From NCBI GenBank assembly GCA_009838035.1, contig VXSK01000019.1, positions 1 through 51,066 of the forward strand: a stretch of DNA of 51,066 nucleotides. The letters are read 5' to 3'. Both the position numbers and the translations under genes were made by a program. The notes beneath the pieces were generated by a model. It did no database searches. It saw only the letters and a list, made by a program, of their open reading frames with translations, and was not told the DNA's origin. Numbering within the stretch: position 1 is the first letter of the stretch; each line of letters starts with the position of its first letter. Origin of the DNA: Gammaproteobacteria bacterium. Lineage in GTDB: Bacteria; Pseudomonadota; Gammaproteobacteria; Steroidobacterales; Foliamicaceae. Positions 9,307 to 18,803 of this stretch are shown here, in pieces.

Positions 9307-10248
9307 TCAGCGCGGCCGCTCGCTGCCGGCCAGTCGCGCAATCATGCTGCGCAGCATCTGTTTGAAGTCCTGCTGCTCCAGTTCGGGGAAATCCGCCAGC
9401 ACGTCCGCCTCGCGGGCCTTGGCCACGGCCAGCAGCTTGACGACCTGCCGGCTGCCCCGCTGGGTGCAAACCAGTCGCGGCAATCCGCCTTTCACCCTGG
9501 GTTCGGCTTTCGCGATCATCTCCTGGTCGAACAGTGCCCTGAGCGTTTTGTCGAGAATCTCGTCCGGCATGCGGATGATCCACGCGAGTTCGTCGCGGGT
9601 GCAACTCTGGTCGCTCAATGTGGCCAGCACCCGCCATTCGTCGCGGGGGATTTTCTGCTCGGTCAGGTGCTCGTAGAACGGCAGGCCAAAAAGCCGGTAG
9701 GCCCGCGCGAGCAGGGGCAGCAGGAAGTCATCGACATAGCCGCCGGCGATCTCCGATCCGTCCGGGCCATCCGCCGGGCGCGGCATCGTGACCGTGTAGT
9801 CGCCGCGGTGGAAGACCAGCGGAGTTCGGTCGTGAACCTCGAACTGGAGCACCTCTCCCACGAAGATCGCATGATCGCCGCCGCTGTAACGGTGCACGTT
9901 GCGGCACTGGAAGGTAGCGGCGCACCCGGCGATCACGGGCGCGCCGCCGATGCCCTCCATGCAGTCCAGTCCCGCAAACCGGTCCTCCACGTCGCGCGAG
10001 AAACGCCGCGAAACATCGACCTGGTCGGCCGCCAGCACATTGACCGCAAAGTGGTCCGCATTCGCGAACACCTCGAAGTTCAGCGAATCGTTCCTGAGGC
10101 TCCAGAGCACCATCGGCGGATCCAGAGAGGCGGAATTGAAGCTGTTGGCGGTCAGCCCGATGCGGTCTCCGCTCCCGGACTTCGTGGTCACCACCGTTAC
10201 GCCGGTTGCGAACTGCCCGAGCGCGTTGCGGAAACCACTTGAGTCCAA
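9307..10248 (-). CDS. Flavin reductase with C-terminal MarR-like domain
   Basis: A 313-residue protein in two parts. Residues 1 to about 165 form a flavin-reductase-like split barrel (FATGVTVVTT, LTANSFNSASLDPPMVLWSL, and a GDHAIFVGEV strand with the conserved GDH). Residues about 190-300 form a MarR-type winged helix (DEWRVLATL, CTRDELAWIIRMPDEILDKTLRAL, CTQRGSRQ). The same architecture is known in the reductase of p-hydroxyphenylacetate hydroxylase from Acinetobacter baumannii, where the MarR-like part senses the aromatic substrate and stimulates the reductase. It would supply reduced flavin to the HpaB-like oxygenase encoded 19 bp upstream. It starts at TTG (10248) behind GAGGAA. Confidence 0.88.
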   Translation of the reverse strand: MDSSGFRNALGQFATGVTVVTTKSGSGDRIGLTANSFNSASLDPPMVLWSLRNDSLNFEVFANADHFAVNVLAADQVDVSRRFSRDVEDRFAGLDCMEGIGGAPVIAGCAATFQCRNVHRYSGGDHAIFVGEVLQFEVHDRTPLVFHRGDYTVTMPRPADGPDGSEIAGGYVDDFLLPLLARAYRLFGLPFYEHLTEQKIPRDEWRVLATLSDQSCTRDELAWIIRMPDEILDKTLRALFDQEMIAKAEPRVKGGLPRLVCTQRGSRQVVKLLAVAKAREADVLADFPELEQQDFKQMLRSMIARLAGSERPR

Positions 10249-10267
10249 CTGTGTTCCTCGTGACCGG

Positions 10268-11722
10268 CTAGCCGTCGTCTTGGGAAGAAGTGCGAAGAAA
10301 CTCGCGCACGCGTTCCATGTACGGAGTGCGGTCCTTGGAGTGGAAGATCGCGCCGGCCATCCGCACGGGATCGCCGAAGAAATAGGTCTCGTACTGCACC
10401 TGCCGGGACGCGAAAGCCGACAGCGCCGTGTCCCAGGCCAGGCGGTAGAGCGGAATACGATCCTTCGCCTCCAGCCGCGCCGCCTGGTAGTAGCGATGCA
10501 CCTCCTCGCTCAGCGGACCCTTTAGGTCCGCTTCGGTGGGCATGGCAACGAGGCCGCTGGCGCCCAGCAGGCGGACGATCTCGACCATGCGCGGGTAGAG
10601 GCGCGGATACAGGTTGCGGGCCGCGTCCAGCGGATCGAAGGCCGGCGTCATCATGCCGTGCTCATTGACGGCCGCGTCGGCCTCCGCGGCCCGCCGGAAG
10701 GCCTTCATGGTTTCCAGGTTGACCCAGATCTCGGCCACCTTCTCCTGCACATGCTGGAAGATCTCGATCCCCACGGCGTCGATCATCAGCGAGACCAGGC
10801 CCAGCAGGAACTCGGTCTTGGCGATGTTCTTGCAGATGACCTGGTGCGACATGTGCACCACCGCGGAGGTGGCCGCGTAGGCCTCGTTGCAGGCCTTCAC
10901 GTCGCGGTACAGGAACACGTTCTCCCACGGCACGAACACGTCGTCGAACACCACCAGCGCGTCCAGTTCCTCGAACCGCGAGCCCAGCGGGTGATCGAAG
11001 TGGTTACGCCCGTAGTCCACCGTTTCCCGGCAGATGAACTTCAATCCTTCGGTCGCGTTGGGCAGGCAGAAGGCGAACGAATACGGCGCGTCCTCTTCGG
11101 GATTCTTCAGAAGCGTGGAAGGAAACACCATGATCGAGTCGGAGATCGGCAGCGTGGCCAGCATCCGCGCGCCCTTGATCACCAGGCCGGCGTCGGTTTC
11201 CTCCTTGACCCGCGCCGCCAGGAACGGGTCGGCCTGCTTCGCGGCGCTGACCGCGCGGTTGATCTGCGGGTTGATCAGCGTATGCGTTAGCGCCAGGTCG
11301 CGTTCGCGCATGTCCCGGTGAAACGACCTGGCGTTCGCCCCGCCCCCCGGGTGCGCCGAATCCAGCCAGCCGGCGGCAGCAGCGTAGGCGCTCATTGCGC
11401 GGTTCAGGTAGCTGGGGTCGCGTCCCGCCATCCCGAAGCTGAAATCCGCGAGCCGGTGCATCGAATCGCCGACGCGAACGAGATCCTCCCGCGTCTCGGG
11501 AATCATGAAGCTCATTCCCACCGGGTCGCCCGTCTGGGGCGAGGGAAAGAGCAAGGTTTCGGGTTCTTCGTGCTGAAAGTCGTAGCGGGCTGCAAGGCTG
11601 CGCACACCGCCGGCTATGCCGTCTTCGGCGGTGATGTCTTCAACCTTTCGTCCCCGATGCCACAACTCCATCGGAGAGTCCCTGAGTGCCTGTATGAGCT
11701 CGTCGCCTGTTCTCGCTGGCAA
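10268..11722 (-). CDS. 4-hydroxyphenylacetate 3-hydroxylase-type flavin monooxygenase, oxygenase component
   Basis: A 484-residue HpaB-family protein that uses reduced flavin and oxygen to hydroxylate a phenol. Recognisable blocks are MSFMIPETREDLVR, AGRDPSYLN, ALTHTLINPQ, ISDSIMVFPS, FDDVFVPWENVFLYRD and the C-terminal QYETYFFGDP. Arg101, Tyr105 and His147 match the substrate-binding and catalytic Arg100, Tyr104 and His142 of the Thermus HpaB. The substrate may be 4-hydroxyphenylacetate or another phenol; the family also includes PvcC and chlorophenol hydroxylases. Translation appears to start at TTG (11722) behind AAGGA; an in-frame stop lies seven codons upstream and no ATG intervenes. It is the first gene of the five-gene operon. 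Confidence 0.9.
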   Translation of the reverse strand: MPARTGDELIQALRDSPMELWHRGRKVEDITAEDGIAGGVRSLAARYDFQHEEPETLLFPSPQTGDPVGMSFMIPETREDLVRVGDSMHRLADFSFGMAGRDPSYLNRAMSAYAAAAGWLDSAHPGGGANARSFHRDMRERDLALTHTLINPQINRAVSAAKQADPFLAARVKEETDAGLVIKGARMLATLPISDSIMVFPSTLLKNPEEDAPYSFAFCLPNATEGLKFICRETVDYGRNHFDHPLGSRFEELDALVVFDDVFVPWENVFLYRDVKACNEAYAATSAVVHMSHQVICKNIAKTEFLLGLVSLMIDAVGIEIFQHVQEKVAEIWVNLETMKAFRRAAEADAAVNEHGMMTPAFDPLDAARNLYPRLYPRMVEIVRLLGASGLVAMPTEADLKGPLSEEVHRYYQAARLEAKDRIPLYRLAWDTALSAFASRQVQYETYFFGDPVRMAGAIFHSKDRTPYMERVREFLRTSSQDDG

Positions 11723-11808
11723 GACCTGTTCCTTCTGCGCTTACTTCCGGTCGGGCGGCCATTCTAGCCCGAACGCCATCCCGCAACGGGGCAGGCATAA
11801 TTCCGCCC
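11723..11808. promoter_or_regulatory. Divergent intergenic region between the hpaB-like and NTF2-like genes
   Basis: This 86-bp gap must hold promoters for both directions. On the plus strand, cataat near 11788-11793 is a possible -10 for the NTF2-like gene. The minus strand has AGAAGGA directly before the hpaB-like TTG. I see no clear palindromic operator, although the MarR-type domain encoded downstream makes one worth seeking. Confidence 0.35.
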
Positions 11809-12273
11809 ATGAATACCGAATCGAATCTGCAGGAGGCCGTCGCCGGCGTCCTGCGCCAGTTGCAGAAAAACTGGGACCGCATGGACCTCAAGGCAATGGC
11901 CGACCTTTGGGACACTTCCGATCCCGAGCCCTTCTACCTCCCGGAGGAAGTCGATCAGCCGTTGCGGGACTGGGACGCGATCCATGCGTATTGGAACAAG
12001 ACCATGGAGTTGATCCCACGTCTGAAGATGCGCATCTGGGACGTGAAGGCCGTACCGCTCAGCGACGACCTGGCGTGGGTTTCCTACCAGTTTCACTGGG
12101 ACGCGGTAGCCGAGGGCTACGACAAGCCGGTTGGCGCGGACAACCGCGCCGTCGCGCTGTTTCGCAAGCTCCCCGAGGGCTGGCGGATCTGCCGCTACGT
12201 CGAGGCGCCGCTCGCGCCCATCCTCTACATGCGCAAGCTCTACGAGAACTCGGTGGAGGCCGATTTCAGCTAA
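11809..12273 (+). CDS. NTF2-like / SnoaL-type protein
   Basis: A 154-residue soluble protein with the cone-shaped alpha+beta NTF2 pattern: an N-terminal helix (EAVAGVLRQLQKNWDRMDLKAMADLW), DAIHAYWNKTMELIPRLKMRIWDVKAVPLSDDLAWVSYQF, and a final strand GWRICRYVEAPLAPI. Related proteins include ketosteroid-isomerase-like enzymes, hydroxylase small subunits and proteins of unknown role. It is transcribed divergently from the hpaB-like operon and may share its control. Its last 8 bp overlap the end of the convergent permease gene. No catalytic residues can be assigned. Confidence 0.82.
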   Translation: MNTESNLQEAVAGVLRQLQKNWDRMDLKAMADLWDTSDPEPFYLPEEVDQPLRDWDAIHAYWNKTMELIPRLKMRIWDVKAVPLSDDLAWVSYQFHWDAVAEGYDKPVGADNRAVALFRKLPEGWRICRYVEAPLAPILYMRKLYENSVEADFS

Positions 12274-13630
12274 GCAGCCAGTAGGTGATCGTTGAGATCA
12301 CGAGCGCGCCCAGGAAGTTGAGCACCAGGCCCTCGCGGGCCATTTGCGGAACGGTCAGGCGCCCCGAACTGAAGATCACGGCGTTGGGTCCGGTCGCGAC
12401 CGGCAGCATGAAGGCGAAACTGGCGCTGATCGCCGCCGGAACCATGATCAGGCGCGGTTCCATGCCGGCGGCAACGGCGGCGGCGGCCAGTATCGGCATG
12501 AGCAGCGAAGTCGTGGCCGTGTTGCTGGTGATTTCGGTCAGGAAGGTGACCGCCAGGCAGATGAGCAGGATCAGCAGCAAGGGTGTCCAGTCCGCCTGAG
12601 CGGCAAGCGCCGAGCCCAGGCTGGCGCTCAGGCCCGTGCTGGCGAAGGCGCCGGCAAGGCAGATGCCGCCGGCGAACAGCAGCAAAACGCCCCAGGGAAT
12701 GCCGGCGGCCGTCTTCCAGTCCAGCAAACGACCGCCGGCGCCATTCGGAATGACGAACATAGCGACTACCGCAAGCAGCGCCACGCTGCCGTCGTGGGCC
12801 TGGTCCAGGCCCAGCAGTCCGGACCAGCCGCCGAAGGGTTCGCGACGGGTCACCCAGAGCAACGCGGTGATCGCGAATACCACGAGAGTCCGCACCTCCT
12901 CGGTGCGCCACGTTCCGACGGCCGGCAGTTGCACGGGCGCGCGCAGCTTGAGCTCGCGGGTCAGCCAGAATCCGGCTATCGGCAGCATCACCAGGACCAC
13001 GGGCAAGGCCCAGCTCATCCACTGCGTGAAGCCCAACTGATTCCCCGTGGTCTCCTCGTAAACGCGCATGAAGATCAGGTTGGGCGGCGTGCCCACCGGA
13101 GTGCCGGTGCCGCCGATGCTGGCCGCATAGCACATTCCGAGCAAAAGCGGCAGGGCCAGCCTCTTGTCGTCGCAGCCCTGGATGACAGCCAGCGCGATCG
13201 GCAGCAGCATCAGGGTGGTGGCCGTGTTCGATATCCACATGCTGAGCACCGCGGCCGCGGCCATGAAACCGAACACGAGCCTGCGGCCGTCGCTGGCGCC
13301 GAAAAGATTGATCATCCCCAGCGCGATCCGGCGATGCGCGCCGCTCTTTTCCATGGCCGTGGAAAGCATGAATCCGCCCATCAGCAGCATGATCAGAGGA
13401 TCGCCTACCGCGTGCGCCGCCTGCGACGGCGGAATGGCGCCTACCAGGGGCAGCAGTGCTATGGGAATCAGCGCCGTGACCGGAATCGGCACCGCCTCGG
13501 TGATCCACCAGGCCGCGCACAGCGTCGTCACGGCCACGGTCCAGGCCACGGCCGGCCCGGCATCCCGCATCAGGAGACCCGCCGTCAGGGCCGCCAGCGG
13601 GCCCGCAAACAGCATGATTTTCTTCAGCAA
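12266..13630 (-). CDS. SLC13/DASS family anion permease
   Basis: A 454-residue inner-membrane transporter of the divalent anion:sodium symporter family, which imports dicarboxylates, citrate or sulfate. The two SNT signature motifs are present as SNTATT in WISNTATTLMLLP and EITSNTATTSLLMP. The N-terminal KKIMLFAGPLAAL segment aligns with the family, so the TTG at 13630 is accepted, although it has no good ribosome-binding site; ATG at 13615 is the alternative. It starts 7 bp after the nuoN stop and is therefore probably co-transcribed with the complex I operon, which is unusual. The substrate is unknown. Confidence 0.87.
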   Translation of the reverse strand: MLKKIMLFAGPLAALTAGLLMRDAGPAVAWTVAVTTLCAAWWITEAVPIPVTALIPIALLPLVGAIPPSQAAHAVGDPLIMLLMGGFMLSTAMEKSGAHRRIALGMINLFGASDGRRLVFGFMAAAAVLSMWISNTATTLMLLPIALAVIQGCDDKRLALPLLLGMCYAASIGGTGTPVGTPPNLIFMRVYEETTGNQLGFTQWMSWALPVVLVMLPIAGFWLTRELKLRAPVQLPAVGTWRTEEVRTLVVFAITALLWVTRREPFGGWSGLLGLDQAHDGSVALLAVVAMFVIPNGAGGRLLDWKTAAGIPWGVLLLFAGGICLAGAFASTGLSASLGSALAAQADWTPLLLILLICLAVTFLTEITSNTATTSLLMPILAAAAVAAGMEPRLIMVPAAISASFAFMLPVATGPNAVIFSSGRLTVPQMAREGLVLNFLGALVISTITYWLLS

Positions 13631-13637
13631 ACGGCGG

Positions 13638-15056
13638 TTACCCCGGACCGAAGGCTGCCCGGCACCATTCCAGCAGCGGATTGGGCCAGACGCCGATGAC
13701 CACCAGCGCCAGCCCGTTGGCGCCCAGCATTACGCTGGCGCCCCAACCGGGCTTCAATCGCTCCTGCTCCTGCTCGCGCGGGGCCTCCATGAACATCAGC
13801 CGGATGATCCGCAGGTAATAGTAGGCCCCGACCACGGCGAATACCACCGCGACGATCGCAAGGGCCGTGAAACCCTGGTCCACCAGAACCATCAGCACCT
13901 GCCACTTGGCCAGAAAGCCCGCCAGCGGCGGGATCCCGATCATGCTCAGCATGATGAGCAGCATGATGGACGCCATCCCCGGGTGGCGGCGGTAAAGCCC
14001 CCGCAGGCTGTCCAGCGGAGCGGTTTGTTTCTCCAGGGCGATGACCACCCCGAAGGCGCCGGCCGCCATGAGCACGTAAACCAGCGTGTAGAACAGCGCG
14101 GCGCTCAAGCCCTCGCCGCCGCCCGCGACCACGCCGAGCAGCAGGAATCCGACATGCGCGATCGCGGCCCATGCCAGCAGCCGCGCGGCCTGGGTCTGGG
14201 CCATGGCCACGATGGTGCCCAGGGACAGGGACGCGACCGCCATCACGATCAGCAGCAGGTTCCACTGCTCCTGCGAAGCGGAAATCCCGTCAACCAGCAG
14301 CCGCACGATCAGGGCGAACGAGGCGAGCTTCGGGACCGTAGCAAGCAGTACGGCCACACCCAGCGGAGGCCCGTCATACGCGTCGGCCACCCACTGGTGG
14401 AAGGGGACGGCGCCGAGTTTGAACGCCACTCCCGTCAGCACCAGGGCCGCGGCGACATACGCCCCCACGCTTTCGGGCGCCAGGGTCGCCGTTTCGCTCA
14501 GGAGCAGCGATCCCGACAGGCCGTAAAGCAGGGACATGCCGTACAGCATCGCTCCCGAGCCGATCGCTCCGAGCACGAAATATTTCATTGCCGCCTCGGC
14601 CGCGCGGGCGGAGTCGCGCTGCAGGGCCACCAGGGTGTACAAGGCCAGCGCAAGCAGTTCCAGGCCGAGATACAGGGTCAGCAGACTGCCGGCGGATGCG
14701 GTCACGAAAACGCCCAGCAGCGCAAACAGGCCCAGGAGGTAATACTCGCCGCGCAGCGCACCGGCCTGGCGCAGGTCGCGCGGCGCATAGACGAAGGCCA
14801 CGACGCTCATCAGCACACCGGCAATCTTCAACAGGCGGGCCAGCCTGTCCATCACGAATGCGTCGTAGAACATGGCCCCGTCCGCCGCCGCGAAGCAGGT
14901 CCACCCCACAAGGACCAGTCCGGCCAGACAGACCGACTGAATGACGACCGGCCGCTTCCTGCCCACGGCCAGGTCCACAAGCAGCAGGACCGGAATCAGC
15001 AGCGCAAGCGCCAGTTCCGGGTATAAGGGCGCCCAGGAGGTCAGGTCCATCATCAT
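13638..15056 (-). CDS. nuoN: NADH-quinone oxidoreductase subunit N
   Basis: A 472-residue antiporter-like membrane subunit of complex I with about 14 helices. Visible blocks include SLLTLYLGLELLALALYTLVA with the conserved glutamate, AMKYFVLGAIGSGAMLYGMSLLYG, the lysine in GVAFKLGAVPFHQWVADAYDG, and PLAGFLAKWQVLMVLVDQG. It forms one of the proton channels in the membrane arm. Its ATG overlaps the nuoM stop by 4 bp, and it is the last of the 14 nuo genes. Confidence 0.97.
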   Translation of the reverse strand: MMMDLTSWAPLYPELALALLIPVLLLVDLAVGRKRPVVIQSVCLAGLVLVGWTCFAAADGAMFYDAFVMDRLARLLKIAGVLMSVVAFVYAPRDLRQAGALRGEYYLLGLFALLGVFVTASAGSLLTLYLGLELLALALYTLVALQRDSARAAEAAMKYFVLGAIGSGAMLYGMSLLYGLSGSLLLSETATLAPESVGAYVAAALVLTGVAFKLGAVPFHQWVADAYDGPPLGVAVLLATVPKLASFALIVRLLVDGISASQEQWNLLLIVMAVASLSLGTIVAMAQTQAARLLAWAAIAHVGFLLLGVVAGGGEGLSAALFYTLVYVLMAAGAFGVVIALEKQTAPLDSLRGLYRRHPGMASIMLLIMLSMIGIPPLAGFLAKWQVLMVLVDQGFTALAIVAVVFAVVGAYYYLRIIRLMFMEAPREQEQERLKPGWGASVMLGANGLALVVIGVWPNPLLEWCRAAFGPG

Positions 15057-16561
15057 CCCGCCACCTTCCCGGCCAGGACGTGCCGGGCCAGCCCGTCCAG
15101 CGAGGGCTCCATCATTTCAACCAGGGGATCCGGATACAGGCCAAGGACAATCACCGCAAGGCCGATGCCGCCCAGCGCAATCAGTTCGCGGGTATCCAGG
15201 TCCTCAAGGCCCGCCACCCGGTCGTTCGCCACCTCGCCGAACACCACCCGCTTGAGCATGTACAGGCTGTATGCCGCGCCCAGCACAAGGATCGTGCCCG
15301 CGCCCAGGGCGACCAGCGGTTCGGCGCGGAACGACGCCAGGATGACGAGGAATTCACCGACAAAGCCGGAAGTACCGGGCAGTCCCGCGTTGGCCAGCGC
15401 GAACAGCACCAGCAGGACGGCAAAAATCGGCATCGTGTTGGCCACGCCGCCGAAATCGTCGATCCGGCGCGTGTGTACGCGGTCGTAGAGCACCCCGACG
15501 CACATGAAAAGGGCGGCCGAAATGAAGCCGTGCGAAATCATCTGCACCATGCCCCCGCCCATGCCCAGCGCCAGGAGCTGGTCCTTGCCCGCGCCCGCGT
15601 AAACCAGGGGAATGAACAGGCCCAGGGTCACGAATCCCATGTGCGCCACCGACGAATAGGCGATCAGCTTCTTGAGATCGCGCTGAGCCAGAGCCACTAC
15701 GGCGATATATACGATCGCGACCAGCGACAGGCCCACGATCAGCGGCGCGAACTGGTATGCGGCATCCGGCGTGACCGGCAGGCTGAACCGAAGCATGCCG
15801 AAGCCGCCCATCTTCAGCAGGATCGCCGCCAGAATGACCGAGCCGCCGGTCGGCGCTTCCACGTGCGCATCGGGCAGCCAGGTATGCACAGGCCACATCG
15901 GCACCTTGACCGCAAACGCGGCCAGGAAACCGAAGAACAGCAACTGCTGCTGGGCCAGCGTGAGCGGCGCGGCGTGCAGGTCGGGTATGGCGTAACTGCC
16001 CGCCTTCAGGTACAGATAGACCAGCGCGACCAGCATGAACACCGAGCCCAGGAAGGTGAAGAGGAAGAACTTGACCGTTGCGTAAATCCGCCGCTCGCCG
16101 CCCCAGATGCCGATGATCAGGAACATGGGGGCGAGCATGAATTCCCAGAACACGTAGAACAGCAGGCTGTCCAGCGCGCAGAAAACGCCCAGCATCAGCC
16201 CCTGCTGAATCAGCAAAGCCCCGTAGTACAGCCCCGAGCGCCGGTCTATCGCGCGCCAGCCCGCCACGACCGCCGCCGGCGTGAGCAGGAGCGTCAGCAG
16301 AATCAGCGCCAGCGCGATGCCGTCGATGCCGAGGTAGTACTGCACGTCGAAACGCTTGATCCAGTCGTGCCGCTCGACGAACTGGTAGCCGCCGCCCGGC
16401 TCGAAGGCGCGCCACAGGATCCAGCCGGGTATCCATTCGAGCAACGCTACCCCCAGGCACGTCCAGCGCGCCACGGCGGCGCTGCGCGCAAGGCCCATGA
16501 TCAGCAGGCCGGCAGCCACCGGCAGCCAGACGATCACGCTCAACAGGCCTGAGTCGGGCAT
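15053..16561 (-). CDS. nuoM: NADH-quinone oxidoreductase subunit M
   Basis: A 502-residue antiporter-like subunit of the complex I membrane arm. The key proton-path residues are in place: Glu140 in FYVFWEFMLAPMF and Lys218 in AVKVPMWPVHTWLPDAH. The segment EAPTGGSVILAAILLKMGG is typical of NuoM. About 14 helices are predicted. Its ATG shares one base with the nuoL stop (TGATG) and its stop overlaps nuoN by 4 bp, which suggests coupled translation of nuoL-M-N. Confidence 0.98.
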   Translation of the reverse strand: MPDSGLLSVIVWLPVAAGLLIMGLARSAAVARWTCLGVALLEWIPGWILWRAFEPGGGYQFVERHDWIKRFDVQYYLGIDGIALALILLTLLLTPAAVVAGWRAIDRRSGLYYGALLIQQGLMLGVFCALDSLLFYVFWEFMLAPMFLIIGIWGGERRIYATVKFFLFTFLGSVFMLVALVYLYLKAGSYAIPDLHAAPLTLAQQQLLFFGFLAAFAVKVPMWPVHTWLPDAHVEAPTGGSVILAAILLKMGGFGMLRFSLPVTPDAAYQFAPLIVGLSLVAIVYIAVVALAQRDLKKLIAYSSVAHMGFVTLGLFIPLVYAGAGKDQLLALGMGGGMVQMISHGFISAALFMCVGVLYDRVHTRRIDDFGGVANTMPIFAVLLVLFALANAGLPGTSGFVGEFLVILASFRAEPLVALGAGTILVLGAAYSLYMLKRVVFGEVANDRVAGLEDLDTRELIALGGIGLAVIVLGLYPDPLVEMMEPSLDGLARHVLAGKVAG

Positions 16562-18501
16562 CAGTCCAGCACCAGGATGACCCAGGCGATCAACAGGCAG
16601 ATGGCCGTCACCATCACGAAGGCATAGTGATACAGGAGGCCGGTCTGCAGGCGCCGCATGACGCCCGAGCCCCAGCGAATCGTCCGCGCCAGCCCGTTGA
16701 CCAGCAGGCCGTCGATAAAGCGCGCGTCGGCCTGGTCGGCGGCGCCCCTGGCCAGCCCCTGTGTACCGGGTATTACGGCCCGCTCAAGCAGCGGATCGAA
16801 GCCGTAACCCAGTTCCAGCAGACGCTTCGGCAGGCGCAGCATCGGCCCGGCCCGGCTCCGCCAGCGAGGCTTCCATTCGTAGAGGGCCCAGGCTGACAGT
16901 CCGCCCAGTACCGCCAGCAGAAACACCGGCGAGTACAGGCCGTGGACGAAGAAGTCGAGCGTGCTCGCGCCCAGGTCCGGGGCGCCGGAACCGCTTCCTG
17001 AAAGGTTGACCAGGGACCCGGCGAAATACCCGCCCAGGACCACCGGTTGAAACGTGAACCAGCCGATCAAAAGCGAGGGAACCGCCAGGAACACCAGCGG
17101 GCCCAGCATCCACCGGCCGCGCGGCTCCCGTTCCGTCATATGGGAAGCGGCTTCGGTCTCGCGGCCGTGAAATACCACCAGCAGGAACCGGGCGCTGTAA
17201 AACGCGGTGACCGCCACCCCGGCCAGCAGGCACCAGCCGGCGTATGCGCCGACCGGACCGGAGGACTGGGTCACGGCCGAGATCAGCGCGTCCTTGGAAA
17301 AGAAACCGGCGGTTCCCGGTATGCCGGCCAGCGCCAGGGTCCCGATCAGGGCGGTTGCGTAAGTGATCGGCATCCGCCGGCAGAGGCCGCCCATGCGCCG
17401 GATGTCCTGCTCGTGATGCAGGGCGACAATGACCGCGCCCGCGGCCAGGAACAGCAGCGCCTTGAAGAACGCGTGGGTGAACAGGTGGTAGATGGCCACC
17501 GAATAGGCCGAAACGCCGATACCGGCCATCATGTAGCCGAGTTGGGACAGCGTGGACCAGGCGACGATGCGCTTGATGTCCTGCTGCACGATCGCCACCA
17601 GGCCCGTCGCCAGGGCGGTGGTCGCGCCTACCGCCAGCACCAGGGAAAGCGCGAACGGGCTGTATTCGAACAGGGGCGACATGCGCGCCACCATGAATAC
17701 GCCCGCCGTGACCATGGTCGCGGCGTGGATCAGGGCCGAAATGGGGGTGGGGCCTTCCATCGAGTCCGGCAGCCAGATGTGCAGCGGCATCTGTGCCGAT
17801 TTGCCCATCGCGCCCACGAACAGCAGCACGCAGCCCAGGTCCAGCGCCGGCAGGCTCACTCCGGGCCAGATGGTGATTTGCTGTTGCGCCAGGCCGGGGG
17901 CGCCGGAAAAAACCACGGCGTAATCGAGCGAGCCCGCGGCTCCGCCGATGAGGGCGATACCCAGCAGCAGCCCCAGATCGCCGATGCGGTTCACCAGGAA
18001 GGCCTTCAGGCTGGCGAAATTCGCCGAGGGCCGCTTGAACCAGAAGCCGATCAACAGGTAAGAAGCCAGCCCGACGGCTTCCCAGCCCACGAACAACTGC
18101 ATGAAGTTGTCGGCCATCACCAGCAGCAGCATGGCCGAGGTGAAGAAGGCGATCAGCGCGAAGAAGCGCGCGTAGCCGGGATCGTCCCGCATGTAGCCGA
18201 CCGTGTACACGTGCACAGCCAGCGACACCCAGGTGACGACGCAGGCCATCAGGGCGGTCAGGCGGTCGATAAGCAGGCCAAAGCTCAGTTCGAACCCGCC
18301 GATGCTGAGCCAGTCCAGCAGCTTTACTCTGACTGGTTCGCCGCTCAGCTGCTCCGAAAGGGCCAGGATCGACAGGACGGCGGACAGGCCCACGGCCAGG
18401 ATCGGCAGGCCGTGAACCACCTGGCGCGGCAGGACCCTGGCGCCCAGCGCCACCAGCGCCGCCGCGCACAGCGGCGCGAACAGGATTGCTTCGTACATCA
18501 T
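16561..18501 (-). CDS. nuoL: NADH-quinone oxidoreductase subunit L
   Basis: A 646-residue subunit, the distal antiporter-like proton channel with the long lateral helix of complex I. Diagnostic parts are Glu141 in [18 protein letters not shown], Lys234 in [38 protein letters not shown], and a long C-terminal extension after about residue 500. The frame continues upstream to 18747, but the first ATG of the ATGATG at 18501-18496 overlaps the nuoK stop by 4 bp and begins the first membrane helix, so it is taken as the start. Confidence 0.98.
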   Translation of the reverse strand: MMYEAILFAPLCAAALVALGARVLPRQVVHGLPILAVGLSAVLSILALSEQLSGEPVRVKLLDWLSIGGFELSFGLLIDRLTALMACVVTWVSLAVHVYTVGYMRDDPGYARFFALIAFFTSAMLLLVMADNFMQLFVGWEAVGLASYLLIGFWFKRPSANFASLKAFLVNRIGDLGLLLGIALIGGAAGSLDYAVVFSGAPGLAQQQITIWPGVSLPALDLGCVLLFVGAMGKSAQMPLHIWLPDSMEGPTPISALIHAATMVTAGVFMVARMSPLFEYSPFALSLVLAVGATTALATGLVAIVQQDIKRIVAWSTLSQLGYMMAGIGVSAYSVAIYHLFTHAFFKALLFLAAGAVIVALHHEQDIRRMGGLCRRMPITYATALIGTLALAGIPGTAGFFSKDALISAVTQSSGPVGAYAGWCLLAGVAVTAFYSARFLLVVFHGRETEAASHMTEREPRGRWMLGPLVFLAVPSLLIGWFTFQPVVLGGYFAGSLVNLSGSGSGAPDLGASTLDFFVHGLYSPVFLLAVLGGLSAWALYEWKPRWRSRAGPMLRLPKRLLELGYGFDPLLERAVIPGTQGLARGAADQADARFIDGLLVNGLARTIRWGSGVMRRLQTGLLYHYAFVMVTAICLLIAWVILVLD

Positions 18502-18803
18502 CCCTTGAGCAGGCTGAACTCTTCCACGTTCACGCTGAGCCGGTTGCGGAACAGCACCACGAGGATCGCCAGGCCAATCGCGGCCTCCGCCGCGGCCACG
18601 GTCAGGATGAAGAACACGAACACCTGCCCGGCCAGGTCGCCGAGGAAGTAGGCGAACGCGATGAAATTGAAATTGACCGCGAGCAGCAACAGTTCCACGC
18701 ACATCAGAAGCAGGATCACGCTGCGGCGGTTGATGAAAATGCCGCACACGGCGATCGCGAACAGGATCGTGCTCAGGGTCAGCAGGTGGGCAAGCCCGAT
18801 CAC
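18498..18803 (-). CDS. nuoK: NADH-quinone oxidoreductase subunit K
   Basis: A 101-residue subunit with three helices. The family glutamates are visible in [19 protein letters not shown] and [13 protein letters not shown], which form part of the E-channel proton path. It starts at GTG (18803) in a 4-bp GTGA overlap with the nuoJ stop. The frame is open further upstream, but 101 residues is the usual NuoK length. Confidence 0.97.
   Translation of the reverse strand: MIGLAHLLTLSTILFAIAVCGIFINRRSVILLLMCVELLLLAVNFNFIAFAYFLGDLAGQVFVFFILTVAAAEAAIGLAILVVLFRNRLSVNVEEFSLLKG

Noticed and set aside
13164..15026. A 620-codon open frame antisense to nuoN and the permease
   Set aside because: Same high-GC shadow effect; low-complexity composition with no domain.
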